From Allokutzneria sp. NRRL B-24872 (lineage in GTDB: Bacteria > Actinomycetota > Actinomycetes > Mycobacteriales > Pseudonocardiaceae), in the NCBI RefSeq assembly GCF_002155965.1, contig NZ_MUMH01000015.1, positions 85,271 through 149,270 on the forward strand: a stretch of 64,000 bases of DNA, in the 5' to 3' direction. Positions 25,792 through 34,511 of this stretch are shown piece after piece. Made by a program: the position numbers and the translations under genes. The stretch's first letter is position 1; each line of letters begins with the position of its first letter. The notes beneath the pieces were generated by a model. That model saw nothing but the letters and a program-made list of their open reading frames with translations, was not told the DNA's origin and ran no database searches.

Positions 25792-26451
25792 TCAGAAGAG
25801 GCGGAACTCGTCCGGCTCGATGCCGCGCAGGGCGTCGTAGTCGAGGGTGACGCACTCGATGCCCCGGTCCTCGGCGAGCACCCGGGCCTGCGGCTTGATG
25901 ATCTGGGCGGCGAAGATCCCGCGAACGGGGGCGAGCAGCGGATCGCGGTTGAGCAGCTCCAGGTAGCGGGTCAGCTGCTCGACGCCATCGATCTCACCGC
26001 GCCGCTTGATCTCCACGGCGACGCTGGAGCCCTTGCCGTCGCGACACATCAGGTCGACCGGGCCGATCGCCGTCGGGAACTCGCGGCGCACGAGCGTCCA
26101 GCCCTCGCCCAGGGTGGTGACGTGCTCGGCGAGCAGTTCCTGCAGGTGCGCCTCGACCCCGTCCTTGCGCAGGCCGGGCTCGGGGCCCAGCTCGTGCTTG
26201 GAGTCGTGCAGCACCTCCTCGACGGTGATCACCAGCTTCTCGCCGGCCTTGTTCTGCACCACCCAGGTGCCGGGGTCCTCGATGAGCCAGCACGGCGGGC
26301 TCATCCAGTTCAGCGGCTTGAAGGCGCGGTCGTCGGAGTGGATCGAGACGGAGCCGTCCGCCTTGATCAGCAGCAGCCGCTGAGCCATGGGCAGGTGGGC
26401 GGTGAGGCGGCCGACGTAGTCGACCTGGCAACGAGCGATGACCAGACGCAC
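25792..26451 (-). CDS. nucS: Endonuclease NucS (EndoMS), mismatch-specific
   Basis: A 219-residue NucS protein, the enzyme that replaces MutS/MutL mismatch repair in most actinobacteria. The N-terminal DNA-binding domain starts [16 protein letters not shown]. The C-terminal nuclease core has GPVDLMCRD and [16 protein letters not shown], giving the catalytic Asp and E-x-K triad. The C-terminal tail ends DEFRLF, similar to the beta-clamp interacting peptide of the family. The start is GTG. It is monocistronic, divergent from the amino-acid permease gene. Confidence 0.95.
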   Translation of the reverse strand: MRLVIARCQVDYVGRLTAHLPMAQRLLLIKADGSVSIHSDDRAFKPLNWMSPPCWLIEDPGTWVVQNKAGEKLVITVEEVLHDSKHELGPEPGLRKDGVEAHLQELLAEHVTTLGEGWTLVRREFPTAIGPVDLMCRDGKGSSVAVEIKRRGEIDGVEQLTRYLELLNRDPLLAPVRGIFAAQIIKPQARVLAEDRGIECVTLDYDALRGIEPDEFRLF

Positions 26452-26560
26452 GGCGAAGAGGCTACGGGCCGCCGCGACGGGCGTGCGCGCGGGTGAGGGC
26501 GGTTCAGGATCTTGGAGGGAGTCGGGGGGTGGGGGCTACGGGCGAGTAACGTCGCGGCCC

Positions 26561-27991
26561 GTGTCGCTCTCGCTGCAGTCGCTGATGCGGACCAAGCCCG
26601 TCGAACGGATCACCGACGAGGGCGCCAACACCCAGCTCAAACGCAGTCTCGGCCTGGTCCCGCTGATCGCGTTGTCGGTGGGCGCCACGCTGGGCACCGG
26701 GATCTTCGTGGTGCTCGGCGAAGCGGCTCCGCAGGCCGGTCCGGCCGTGGTGCTCTCGTTCGTACTGGCCGCGCTCGCGGCGCTGTTCTCGGCCCTGTCC
26801 TACGCGGAGCTGGCGGGCGCGGTCCCGGTCTCCGGCTCGGCGTACTCCTACTCCTACGCCACCATGGGCGAGTTCGTCGCGTGGCTGTGCGGTTGGTGTT
26901 TGTTGTTGGAGTACGGGGTGTCCGTCGCGGCGGTCGCGGTCGGCTGGGGCGGCTACCTCAACGAGTTCCTGCACTCCACGATCGGTGTGCGCATCCCGGA
27001 AGCGCTGTCCAGCTCCCCCGCGGCGGGCGGGATCATGGATCTCCCGGCCGCGGTCGTGGTGCTGCTGGCCGCTTTCGTGCTCATCGGCGGAGCAAGGGAG
27101 AGCGCGGTGGTGACCACGGTGACCACCGCGCTGAAGCTGCTGGTGCTGGTCTTCTTCGTGGTGGTCACGGTGTCGGCGTTCAACTCCGCCAACATGGCGC
27201 CCTTCGCCCCGGCCGGGATCGCGGGCATCACCGGCGGAGCGTCGGCGGTGTTCTTCTCCTTCATCGGCTTCGACGCGGCGTCCACGGCGGGTGAGGAGGC
27301 GCGCAACCCGCAGCGCGACCTGCCGAGGGCGATCGTGATCTCCCTCGGCATCGTGACCGCGATGTACGTGCTGGTGGCGCTGACGGCGGTGGGAGCGGTC
27401 GGCGCTGACGGGCTCGGCGGCCAGGAGGCGTCGCTCTCGGCGGTCATGCGCGAGGTCACCGGCGCGGGCTGGCCCTCGGTCGTGCTGGCCTTCGGTGCGG
27501 TGATCGCGATCGCCTCGGTGGTGCTGACCGTCCTCTACGGGCAGACGCGCGTGCTGGTGTCGATGTCGCGCGACGGCCTGGTCCCGGCGATGTTCTCCAA
27601 GGTCGGCAAGCGCAAGGTCCCGACCGCCAACACGCTCGTGGTCGGCGGTCTGGTGGCGGCGCTGGCCGCGTTCGTGCCGCTCGGCCAGCTCGCCGAGGCG
27701 ACGAGCATCGGAACCCTGGTCGCGTTCTCGCTGGTCAACATCGGCGTTCTGGTGCTGCGGCGGACCAAGCCCGATCTGCCGCGCAGCTTCCGCGCGCCGT
27801 TCATGCCGGTCACGCCGATCATCGGGCTCGGCCTGTGCGTGCTGCTCGTGGTGGGGCTCAAGCCGCAGACCTGGCTGGCGTTCGCGATCTGGACGGTCGT
27901 CGGGCTCGGCGTGTACTTCCTGTACGGCGTGCGCAAGTCGCGGCTGAACGGCTGGCAGCATGGAGACCGTGGAGAAGCTGGACAGTCGTGA
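26561..27991 (+). CDS. APC-family amino acid permease
   Basis: A 476-residue transporter with about 12 transmembrane segments, of the cationic amino acid transporter (YfnA/CAT-like) branch. The first segment has the substrate-binding GATLGTGIFVVLGEAA unwound helix, and TM6 contains FFSFIGFDAASTAGEEARNPQRDLP, diagnostic for the group. The exact substrate is not deducible. I chose the GTG at 26561 (VSLSLQSLMRTKP); the longer ORF start at 26438 runs back into nucS. The 3' end overlaps the Nudix gene by 32 bases, so the pair is cotranscribed. Confidence 0.9.
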   Translation: MSLSLQSLMRTKPVERITDEGANTQLKRSLGLVPLIALSVGATLGTGIFVVLGEAAPQAGPAVVLSFVLAALAALFSALSYAELAGAVPVSGSAYSYSYATMGEFVAWLCGWCLLLEYGVSVAAVAVGWGGYLNEFLHSTIGVRIPEALSSSPAAGGIMDLPAAVVVLLAAFVLIGGARESAVVTTVTTALKLLVLVFFVVVTVSAFNSANMAPFAPAGIAGITGGASAVFFSFIGFDAASTAGEEARNPQRDLPRAIVISLGIVTAMYVLVALTAVGAVGADGLGGQEASLSAVMREVTGAGWPSVVLAFGAVIAIASVVLTVLYGQTRVLVSMSRDGLVPAMFSKVGKRKVPTANTLVVGGLVAALAAFVPLGQLAEATSIGTLVAFSLVNIGVLVLRRTKPDLPRSFRAPFMPVTPIIGLGLCVLLVVGLKPQTWLAFAIWTVVGLGVYFLYGVRKSRLNGWQHGDRGEAGQS

Positions 27992-28499
27992 GGTGTACGC
28001 CAACGCGTGGATGACCGTGCGCGAGGACGGCATCCGACGCGCGGACGGCTCGCGCGGGATCTACGGCGTGGTGGACAAGCCGCAGTACGCGCTGATCGTG
28101 CCGCTGGACGGGGATCGGCTGCACCTGGTCGAGCAGTACCGCTACGCGCTCAACCTGCGCCGGTGGGAGTTCCCGCAGGGCACCGCTCCGGAGCGCGCGG
28201 ACAGCGAGCCGATGGAGCTGGCCGCGCGCGAACTGCGCGAGGAGACGGGCCTGCGCGCGGGGCGGATGACCGAACTCGGCCTGCTCGACGTGGCGCCGGG
28301 CATGTCCAGCCAGCGCGGCCGTGTCTTCCTGGCCACCGAGCTGGAGCAGGGCGAGCCGGAGCGCGAGCACGAGGAGCAGGACATGCGCACGGCGTGGTTC
28401 ACCCGCACCGAGTTCGAGGCGATGATCGCCAAGGGCGAGATCACCGACGCGCAGTCGATCGCCGCCTACGCACTCCTCCTTTTGCACGAGCGCGACTGA
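27960..28499 (+). CDS. Nudix hydrolase
   Basis: A 179-residue Nudix protein of the ADP-ribose pyrophosphatase (NudF-like) kind. The Nudix box is GTAPERADSEPMELAARELR followed by EETGL, with a short insertion after the first Gly as in this subgroup; the metal-binding REL.EETG core is intact. VEQYRYALNLRRWEFPQG precedes it, as in ADP-sugar pyrophosphatases. It is encoded 32 bases inside the end of the permease gene and followed by a hairpin at 28535. Confidence 0.9.
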   Translation: METVEKLDSREVYANAWMTVREDGIRRADGSRGIYGVVDKPQYALIVPLDGDRLHLVEQYRYALNLRRWEFPQGTAPERADSEPMELAARELREETGLRAGRMTELGLLDVAPGMSSQRGRVFLATELEQGEPEREHEEQDMRTAWFTRTEFEAMIAKGEITDAQSIAAYALLLLHERD

Positions 28500-28534
28500 G
28501 ATTTCCCGTTCTCTGCGGCAATAACCAGGTATTC

Positions 28535-28573
28535 GACCGAGGGGTTTCAGCAAAGAATGAAACCCCGACGGTC
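28535..28573. terminator. Hairpin terminator after the permease-nudix operon
   Basis: GGGGTTTCA (28541-28549) pairs with TGAAACCCC (28558-28566) around an 8-base loop, extended outside by GACCG/CGGTC with small internal bulges. It lies 36 bases after the Nudix stop and about 85 bases before the secreted hydrolase start. Confidence 0.65.
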
Positions 28574-28657
28574 CACTTTGTCGTGCGCTAATCTCGCGCC
28601 GAACTGCGAGGCCGTTTGGCCTGCGCGTTTACCACGACACACACCCTGGGGTTTTGA

Positions 28658-30217
28658 ATGAGGAGAATCCTCACGCTCGGCCTTGCCGCGATACTCGCGA
28701 CGGGCGCCGCGGCCGCCGTCACCACTCCCGCATTCGCGGGCGAACTCGAATTCGGCGCCTGCCCGGCCGACGTGGCGGGGACCTATCCCGAACTGAAGTG
28801 CGCGAATCTTCGCGTTCCGCTCGACTACGCCAACCCGCTCGGGGCGCAGGTCAACGTGCTCCTCTCGAAGCGGGCCAGCACCAACCCCGAGAAGCGCCGC
28901 GGCGTGCTCCTGGTCAATCCGGGCGGCACCACCGGAGCCGGTGTGCTGCACGCGGGCAAGCTGACGAAGGCGGAGGCGAGCGGCTACACGCGCCTGCCGA
29001 AGGACGTGCTCGACGCCTATGACGTCATCGGCATGGACGCCCGCGGCGTCGGGCACAGCGAGCAGCCGAGCTGCGTGGGCGACGACTACTGGCGGAACAT
29101 GCAGCCCGACCCGGATCTGCCGCAGCAGCGGGATCTCAGCTGGAACCGGTGGCAGGCCTACTCCAAGGCGTGCGGCGGGAAGAACGGCGACCGGCTCCGG
29201 CACTTCGGCACGCGCAACGTGGTGCGGGACATGGACCGCATGCTCACCCAGCTCGGTGAGCGGAAGCTGAGCTTCCTCGGCTCCGGGTACGGCGCCTACG
29301 TCGGCACCGCCTTCGGCCAGCAGTACCCGAACCGGCTCGACCGCGTCGTGTTCGACAGCTCGATCCACCCCGACACCAAGCAGATGTGGTACGAGCTCGG
29401 CCTCGAGCAGGTGCGGCTCGGCGAGGGCAGGCAGCGCGAGCACCTGAGCTGGATCGCCAAGTACGACAACGTCTTCCACCTGGGCAAGACCTTCGACGCG
29501 GTGAACGCGGCCTGGCAGAAGATGCTCGGCGACTTCCGCGCACGACCGCACGGGCCGGACAAGAACGTCGGCGCGGCCGAGCTGCTGGACGCCTACGTCA
29601 GCACCCAGTCGCACGGCGCCTACTGGGAACCGCTCGCCAAGGCGATGGCCGACTACGTGCTGCGCGGTGACGAGCGGGCCGTGCTCGCGTGGGCCACCCC
29701 GACCGGCGGCCCCGACGTCGAGCGCTACATCGCGAGCCTGATGACCGTCGCGTGCCTCGACACCGACTGGCCCGCCGACCGCGCGCGGATCGAGCGGGAC
29801 TTCACCAAGGCGTCCAAGGGAACCTCCTGGGGCTGGTACAACGTGACCATCCCGTCGGCCTGCGCCAACTGGCCCGCCGGGCACGAGGCCCGGATCAAGA
29901 CCACCGGCGCGGGGCTCCCGCCCGTCCTGATGTTCGCGACCGACCGGTCCGCGGTCACCCCGTACTCGGACTCCGTCGCGATGCACCAGCGGCTGCGCGG
30001 TTCGGTGCTGGTGACCGAGCGCGATTCGAGCACCACCACCGTGACCGGGCGCCCGTCCACCTTCGCCAACCCCCAGGCCGAGCGGATCATGAAGGAGTAC
30101 CTGGTCAGCGGCAAGCTCCCGAACGCTGACGTGAGCGTGCCCCCGCACGCCGAGCCGGTGCCGACCGCGACCGCCCCCACCGCGGCACCCCCGGCCCACC
30201 TCCGCCTGACCAACTGA
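28658..30217 (+). CDS. Secreted alpha/beta-hydrolase-fold protein (S33 tripeptidyl-aminopeptidase-like), catalytic residues missing
   Basis: A 519-residue exported protein: a Sec signal peptide (residues 1-27, ending PAFAG), an alpha/beta hydrolase domain and a Pro/Thr/Ala-rich C-terminal tail. It matches the SlpD/SlpE-Tap type of actinobacterial S33 peptidases (VNPGGTTGAGV; IGMDARGVGHS). However, the nucleophile elbow expected as G-x-S-Y-G reads GSGYG with Gly at 210. The acid-loop, normally xLDPxTPY, is DRSAVTPY with Ser at 431. The histidine region (GGGHG in relatives) is DSSTTTVTG without any His. It is therefore probably a non-enzymatic binding protein or has a changed mechanism. Cysteines C35/C48 and others suggest an extracellular fold. 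Confidence 0.87.
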   Translation: MRRILTLGLAAILATGAAAAVTTPAFAGELEFGACPADVAGTYPELKCANLRVPLDYANPLGAQVNVLLSKRASTNPEKRRGVLLVNPGGTTGAGVLHAGKLTKAEASGYTRLPKDVLDAYDVIGMDARGVGHSEQPSCVGDDYWRNMQPDPDLPQQRDLSWNRWQAYSKACGGKNGDRLRHFGTRNVVRDMDRMLTQLGERKLSFLGSGYGAYVGTAFGQQYPNRLDRVVFDSSIHPDTKQMWYELGLEQVRLGEGRQREHLSWIAKYDNVFHLGKTFDAVNAAWQKMLGDFRARPHGPDKNVGAAELLDAYVSTQSHGAYWEPLAKAMADYVLRGDERAVLAWATPTGGPDVERYIASLMTVACLDTDWPADRARIERDFTKASKGTSWGWYNVTIPSACANWPAGHEARIKTTGAGLPPVLMFATDRSAVTPYSDSVAMHQRLRGSVLVTERDSSTTTVTGRPSTFANPQAERIMKEYLVSGKLPNADVSVPPHAEPVPTATAPTAAPPAHLRLTN

Positions 30218-30223
30218 CGTCGT

Positions 30224-30280
30224 TCGTACCCAATGTGGCATTCGTGACGTCTGACGAAACAAATGCCACATTGGGTACGA
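30224..30280. repeat. Perfect 19-bp inverted repeat downstream of the secreted hydrolase
   Basis: TCGTACCCAATGTGGCATT (30224-30242) pairs exactly with its reverse complement at 30262-30280; inside the loop TTCGT/ACGAA can pair again. It begins seven bases after the hydrolase stop. It is a likely transcription terminator or a dispersed palindromic element. Confidence 0.75.
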
Positions 30281-30533
30281 CAACGCGGGGTGGGCGAGGG
30301 TGGCTTTCGCACGCTGGGGGGTCCCCCCATTTCAAGCGTGGCGTGGTGGGGCGGCGGAGTGCAAGGCCGAGGCGTGGGTTGGGCGGAGTTCGACTCACGG
30401 GCTCACGAAACCTGATCCGCAGGCCCCACAAGGCATCCGAGCACCCGGCCATTGTCCCGCACGCCACGTACGCTCTGCCCATGAACTCGACCCCCGCGTA
30501 TCCCCGATCGGTCCGCGAGGTGGGCGAGTAAAA
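30281..30533. other. Intergenic stretch without a supported gene
   Basis: Between the two large inverted repeats there is a 253-base segment in the 408-base gap separating the convergent hydrolase and dehydrogenase genes. It has open frames in several phases, but none has a ribosome binding site, conserved-looking composition or domain. I see no RNA gene in it. Confidence 0.6.
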
Positions 30534-30596
30534 CCCGTTTCGTACTCATAGCGGGAAAGGGAGCGCTCTCAAATCCTGCTATGAGTACGAATCGGG
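30534..30596. repeat. Large imperfect inverted repeat (23-bp arms, two mismatches)
   Basis: CCCGTTTCGTACTCATAGC... (30534-30556) pairs with 30574-30596, the arms differing at two positions; the loop contains the palindrome GAGCGCTC. It lies 30 bases beyond the minus-strand dehydrogenase stop (30626) and could terminate that operon. The arm sequence is unrelated to the hairpin at 30224 except for a shared TTCGTAC/TCGTACY start. Confidence 0.7.
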
Positions 30597-30625
30597 AGTT
30601 CGGCGACCTCAGCGGAGGATGGGGG

Positions 30626-31690
30626 TCACGGGGTGCGGAGTGCTTCGGTGACGGCGGTGCCGAGCTCAGCAGTAGTGGCGGTGCCGCCCAGGTCGGGGGT
30701 GGCGACGTCTCCGGCCTCCAGGACCGCATCCACTGCGGAGCGCACGGCTTGCGCGGCAACGGTTTCGCCTAGGTGTTCGAGCATCATGGCGCCCGCGAGG
30801 ATCTGGGCGACGGGGTTGGCGATGCCCTGACCGGCGATGTCGGGGGCGCTGCCGTGCACGGCTTCGAACATGGACGGGTGCTCGCCGGGCGGGTTGATGT
30901 TGCCGGACGGCGCCATGCCGAGGCCGCCGGTCACCGCCGCCGCGAGGTCGCTGAGGATGTCGCCGAAGAGGTTGGACGCCACGATCACGTCGAGCCGCTC
31001 GGGGTTCTGCACGATGCGCGCGGCGAGCGCGTCGACGTGGCACTGCTCGCTCTTCACGTCGGGGTACTCGGCGGCGATCTCGGCGAAGATCTCGTCCCAG
31101 TACGGCATCGAGTGGATGAGGCCGTTGGACTTCGTCGCCGAGCAGAGCCTGCCGTCGCGAGCGCGCGCCAGCTCGAAGGCGTAACGGATGATCCGCTCGA
31201 CGCCGACCCGCGTGAACACGGACTCCTGGAGCACGAACTCGCTGGGCTGGCCCGCGTTGTGCCTGCCGCCGATGGCCGAGTACTCGCCCTCGGAGTTCTC
31301 GCGGACGATCACCATCTCCAGGTCCTCGGCGGAACGCTCGCGCAGCACCGAACTGGTCCCGGGGAACAGCCGGACCGGGCGCAGGTTGACGTACTGCGCG
31401 AAGGCCCTGCGCACGGGGATCAGCAAGCCCCACAAGGAGATGTGGTCCGGGACGCCCGGAAACCCGACCGCGCCGAGGAGAATCCCGTCGAAGCCGGACA
31501 GCGTGGCAATGCCGTCCGAGGGCATCATGGAGCCGGTCTTGGTGTAGCGCTCGCAGCTCCAGTCGAACTCCGTCCACTGCAGACGGAAGCCGGAGCGCGA
31601 CGCGGCGCGGTCGAGCACCTTGCGCGCCTCGACGGTGACGTCGACGCCGATGCCGTCTCCGGGGATCGAGGCGATCTCGTAGGTCTTCAC
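30626..31690 (-). CDS. Isocitrate/isopropylmalate dehydrogenase family protein, tartrate/D-malate dehydrogenase-like
   Basis: A 354-residue beta-decarboxylating dehydrogenase. Features are the N-terminal SIPGDGIGVDV, the substrate-binding VRENSEGEYSAIGG, the catalytic KSNGLIHSMPYW loop, the metal-site ASNLFGDILSDLAAA, and the NAD-binding EAVHGSAPDIAGQGIANP. The NSEGEYS-type loop and GGRHN are more like tartrate dehydrogenase/decarboxylase or D-malate dehydrogenase than LeuB. It overlaps the upstream semialdehyde dehydrogenase gene by four bases. It is the last gene of the minus-strand half of the GntR-controlled cluster. Confidence 0.88.
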   Translation of the reverse strand: MKTYEIASIPGDGIGVDVTVEARKVLDRAASRSGFRLQWTEFDWSCERYTKTGSMMPSDGIATLSGFDGILLGAVGFPGVPDHISLWGLLIPVRRAFAQYVNLRPVRLFPGTSSVLRERSAEDLEMVIVRENSEGEYSAIGGRHNAGQPSEFVLQESVFTRVGVERIIRYAFELARARDGRLCSATKSNGLIHSMPYWDEIFAEIAAEYPDVKSEQCHVDALAARIVQNPERLDVIVASNLFGDILSDLAAAVTGGLGMAPSGNINPPGEHPSMFEAVHGSAPDIAGQGIANPVAQILAGAMMLEHLGETVAAQAVRSAVDAVLEAGDVATPDLGGTATTAELGTAVTEALRTP

Positions 31691-33141
31691 AGGCTCACCG
31701 CGATGTACTTGGTCTCCAGGAACTCTTCGATGCCAACGGTTCCGCCCTCGCGGCCGAGCCCGGACTGCTTGATCCCGCCGAACGGCGCCGCCGGGTTGGA
31801 CACGATGCCCTGGTTCAGGCCGATCATCCCGGCCTCGAGCCGCTCGGAGACCCGCAGCGCGCGCTTCACGTCGTTGGTGAACAGGTAGGACACCAGCCCG
31901 TACTCGGTGTCGTTGGCCGCCGCGACCGCCTCGTCCTCGGTGTCGAAGACCGAGATCGGTGCCACTGGGCCGAAAATCTCCTCATCGGACATGCGCGCGT
32001 CGCGCGGCACGTCAACCAGGACGGTCGCCGGGTAGAAGTGACCAGGACCATCCACTTCGGACCCTCCGGTCAGCACGCGCGCTCCCCGGTCGACCGCGTC
32101 GGCGACCAACTCCCGGACCTTGCGCACCGCGTCGTCGTCGATCAGCGGGCCGACGACCACGCCGTCCTCCGTGCCACGCCCCATCTTCTGCGCGGCCATG
32201 CGTTCGGTCAGCCTGCGCGCGAACTCGTCGTAGACGCCGCGCTGCACGTAGAACCGGTTCGCCGCAGTGCACGCCTCGCCGATGTTGCGCATCTTGGCCT
32301 GCATCGCGCCGTCCACCGCCGCGTCGAGGTCAGCGTCGTCGAAGACCAGGAACGGCGCGTTGCCGCCGAGCTCCAACGACGTGCGCAGCACCTTTTCCGC
32401 GCACTGCTCAAGGAGTTTGCGGCCAACGGCGGTGGAGCCGGTGAAGGACAGCTTGCGCGCGCGACCGTCGCGGATCAGCGGCTCCATCACCGCGCCCGCA
32501 TCGCTGGTCGTGACCACGTTGAGCACGCCGTCGGGCAGGCCCGCCTCGGCGAGGACGCCCGCGAGGGCCAGCATCGACAGCGGCGTCTGCTCGGCGGGCT
32601 TGATCACCACCGTGCAGCCCGCCGCGATCGCCGGACCGAGCTTGCGCCCGCCCATGGCCATCGGGAAGTTCCACGGGGTGATCAGCAGCGTCGGGCCGAC
32701 CGGCTGCTTGGTGATGAGGAAGCGGCCGTTGCCGTTGGGCGCAACGGCGTAGCCGCCGTCGATGCGCACAGCCTCCTCCGCGAACCAGCGGAAGAACTCG
32801 GCGGCGTAGGCGACCTCGCCGCGCGCCTCGGCCAGCGGCTTGCCCATCTCCAGCGTCATCAGCAGCGCGAGTTCTTCGTTGCGCGCCAACAGGATCTCGT
32901 AGGCGCGGCGCAGGATCTCCCCGCGCTCGCGCGGCGGCATGGCGGCGAAGCCCGGCTGCGCGGCCACGGCGGCGTCCAGCGCGGCCTTCCCGTCGGCCGG
33001 AGAGGCGTCCGCGACCTCGCAGAGCCGTTGTCCCGTCGAGGGATCGTGCACGGCGAAGCTCCGCCCGCCGGACGCGGCCACCCACTTCCCGCCGATGAAC
33101 AGGTCTTTCGCGACCCCGTCAACCACGCTGCTCTCAGACAT
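31687..33141 (-). CDS. NAD(P)-dependent succinate-semialdehyde dehydrogenase-like aldehyde dehydrogenase
   Basis: A 484-residue ALDH of the GabD type. Catalytic residues: N158 (TPWNFP), K181 (VVIKPAEQTPLS), E257 (SLELGGNAP), C291 (IGEACTAANR). GabD-like enzymes oxidise succinate semialdehyde or related omega-semialdehydes. The divergent gene encodes a class III omega-aminotransferase that would make such an aldehyde, so the two probably act in sequence. The divergent promoter holds the dyad ATTGTCGACAAT at 33196. It is cotranscribed with the tartrate-dehydrogenase-like gene. Confidence 0.92.
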   Translation of the reverse strand: MSESSVVDGVAKDLFIGGKWVAASGGRSFAVHDPSTGQRLCEVADASPADGKAALDAAVAAQPGFAAMPPRERGEILRRAYEILLARNEELALLMTLEMGKPLAEARGEVAYAAEFFRWFAEEAVRIDGGYAVAPNGNGRFLITKQPVGPTLLITPWNFPMAMGGRKLGPAIAAGCTVVIKPAEQTPLSMLALAGVLAEAGLPDGVLNVVTTSDAGAVMEPLIRDGRARKLSFTGSTAVGRKLLEQCAEKVLRTSLELGGNAPFLVFDDADLDAAVDGAMQAKMRNIGEACTAANRFYVQRGVYDEFARRLTERMAAQKMGRGTEDGVVVGPLIDDDAVRKVRELVADAVDRGARVLTGGSEVDGPGHFYPATVLVDVPRDARMSDEEIFGPVAPISVFDTEDEAVAAANDTEYGLVSYLFTNDVKRALRVSERLEAGMIGLNQGIVSNPAAPFGGIKQSGLGREGGTVGIEEFLETKYIAVSL

Positions 33142-33195
33142 CCCGCTCCTCGCCGATGGCGTTCATTGCGTCGGTCCGAGCCCCATGCTACGAAT

Positions 33196-33207
33196 ATTGT
33201 CGACAAT
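33196..33207. promoter_or_regulatory. GntR/FCD operator candidate 1 (ATTGTCGACAAT)
   Basis: A perfect 12-bp palindrome in the 101-base divergent promoter between the semialdehyde dehydrogenase (start 33141) and aminotransferase (start 33243) genes. The core TTGTCGACAA recurs at 36521, and with one change at 37321. It is the type of site bound by FadR-subfamily GntR regulators, and one is encoded at 35086-35781. Confidence 0.75.
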
Positions 33208-33242
33208 CTACAACACCCGCAGCGTTCGCCGAGGAGTGTTCG

Positions 33243-34499
33243 ATGGCCGAGCTGTCCCCCGTGCTCAAGCAGGCAACTCCCGTCGTGGTGGACCGGGGCG
33301 AAGGCGTCTACCTCTATGACACGAACGGCAGGCGGAACCTCGACTTCACCGCGGGCATCGGTGTCACCAGCACCGGACACTGCCACCCCCGCGTGGTCGC
33401 CGCCGCCCAGGCGCAGATCGGCAAGCTGATCCACGGCCAGTACACGACGGTCATGCACAAGCCGATGCTGGAGCTGACCGAGAAGCTCGGCGAGGTGCTG
33501 CCGCCCGGCCTGGACTCGCTGTTCTTCTCGAACTCCGGCAGCGAGGGCGTCGAGGCGGCGCTGCGCCTTGCCCGCCAGGCCACCGGTCGGCCCAACGTCG
33601 TTGTGTTCCAAGGAGGTTTCCACGGTCGCACGGTGGCGGCCGCGACCATGACCACGTCCGGGACGCGGTTCAGCGCGGGCTTCTCCCCGCTGATGGGCGG
33701 CGTGCACGTGGCGCCGTTCCCCAACGCCTACCGCTACGGCTGGGACGTCGAGACCGCGACGAAGTTCGCGCTGCGCGAGCTGGACTACCTCTTCGCCACC
33801 GTCACCGCGCCGCACGAGACCGCCGCGTTCTTCATCGAGCCTGTGCTCGGCGAGGGCGGCTACGTGCCCGCGAACACCGAGTTCTTCGCGGGACTGCGCG
33901 AGCGCGCGGACCGGCACGGCATCCTGCTGGTGATCGACGAGGTGCAGACCGGTTTCGGCCGCACCGGGAAGTTCTGGGGCCACGACCACTTCGACGTGCG
34001 CCCGGACGTCGTGGTGATCGCGAAGGGTCTCGCGAGCGGCTTCCCGCTCTCCGGCATCGCGGCCTCCACCGAGCTGATGTCCAAGGCGTGGCCCGGCTCG
34101 CAGGGCGGGACCTACGGCGGCAACGCGGTCTCCTGCGCGGCGGCGCTGGAGACGCTCAGCGTGATCGAGGACGAGGGCTTGGTGGAGAACGCGGCCGCGC
34201 GGGGCGAACAACTGCTCGCGGGCGCCCGGCTCGTCGCGGACAAGACGCCGCAGATCGGTGACGTGCGCGGCTTGGGGCTGCTGGTCGGCTCGGAGTTCAC
34301 CACCCCCGACGGCGAGCCCGACAACCCCACCGCGCAGGCCGCGCAGAAGGCGGCGGTGGAACGCGGGTTGCTGATGCTGACCTGCGGCGCGCACATGAAC
34401 GTGGTGCGGATGATCCCGCCGCTGATCGTCACCGCCGAGCAGATCGACGAGGGCCTGGCGATCTGGGCCGACGCCGTCGCATCCGTCACTTCCAGCTGA
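33243..34499 (+). CDS. Class III PLP-dependent aminotransferase (4-aminobutyrate aminotransferase-like)
   Basis: A 418-residue fold-type I aminotransferase. PLP contacts: the phosphate-binding SNSGSEGVEAAL (residues 96-107), D232 in LLVIDEVQTGFGRTG, and the Schiff-base lysine K261 in VIAKGLASGFPLSG. It transfers an omega-amino group to an oxoacid; GABA, ornithine or beta-alanine type substrates are all possible. The ATG at 33243 has GAGGAG seven bases upstream. It is followed after 12 bases by the DUF3830 gene and controlled by the promoter containing operator candidate 1. Confidence 0.92.
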   Translation: MAELSPVLKQATPVVVDRGEGVYLYDTNGRRNLDFTAGIGVTSTGHCHPRVVAAAQAQIGKLIHGQYTTVMHKPMLELTEKLGEVLPPGLDSLFFSNSGSEGVEAALRLARQATGRPNVVVFQGGFHGRTVAAATMTTSGTRFSAGFSPLMGGVHVAPFPNAYRYGWDVETATKFALRELDYLFATVTAPHETAAFFIEPVLGEGGYVPANTEFFAGLRERADRHGILLVIDEVQTGFGRTGKFWGHDHFDVRPDVVVIAKGLASGFPLSGIAASTELMSKAWPGSQGGTYGGNAVSCAAALETLSVIEDEGLVENAAARGEQLLAGARLVADKTPQIGDVRGLGLLVGSEFTTPDGEPDNPTAQAAQKAAVERGLLMLTCGAHMNVVRMIPPLIVTAEQIDEGLAIWADAVASVTSS

Positions 34500-34511
34500 G
34501 GGGCTTTCACC

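Noticed and set aside
30235..30531. Plus-strand ORF of 98 codons in the gap between hairpins
   Set aside because: It begins inside the inverted repeat, lacks a ribosome binding site and has no recognisable features. It is probably non-coding.
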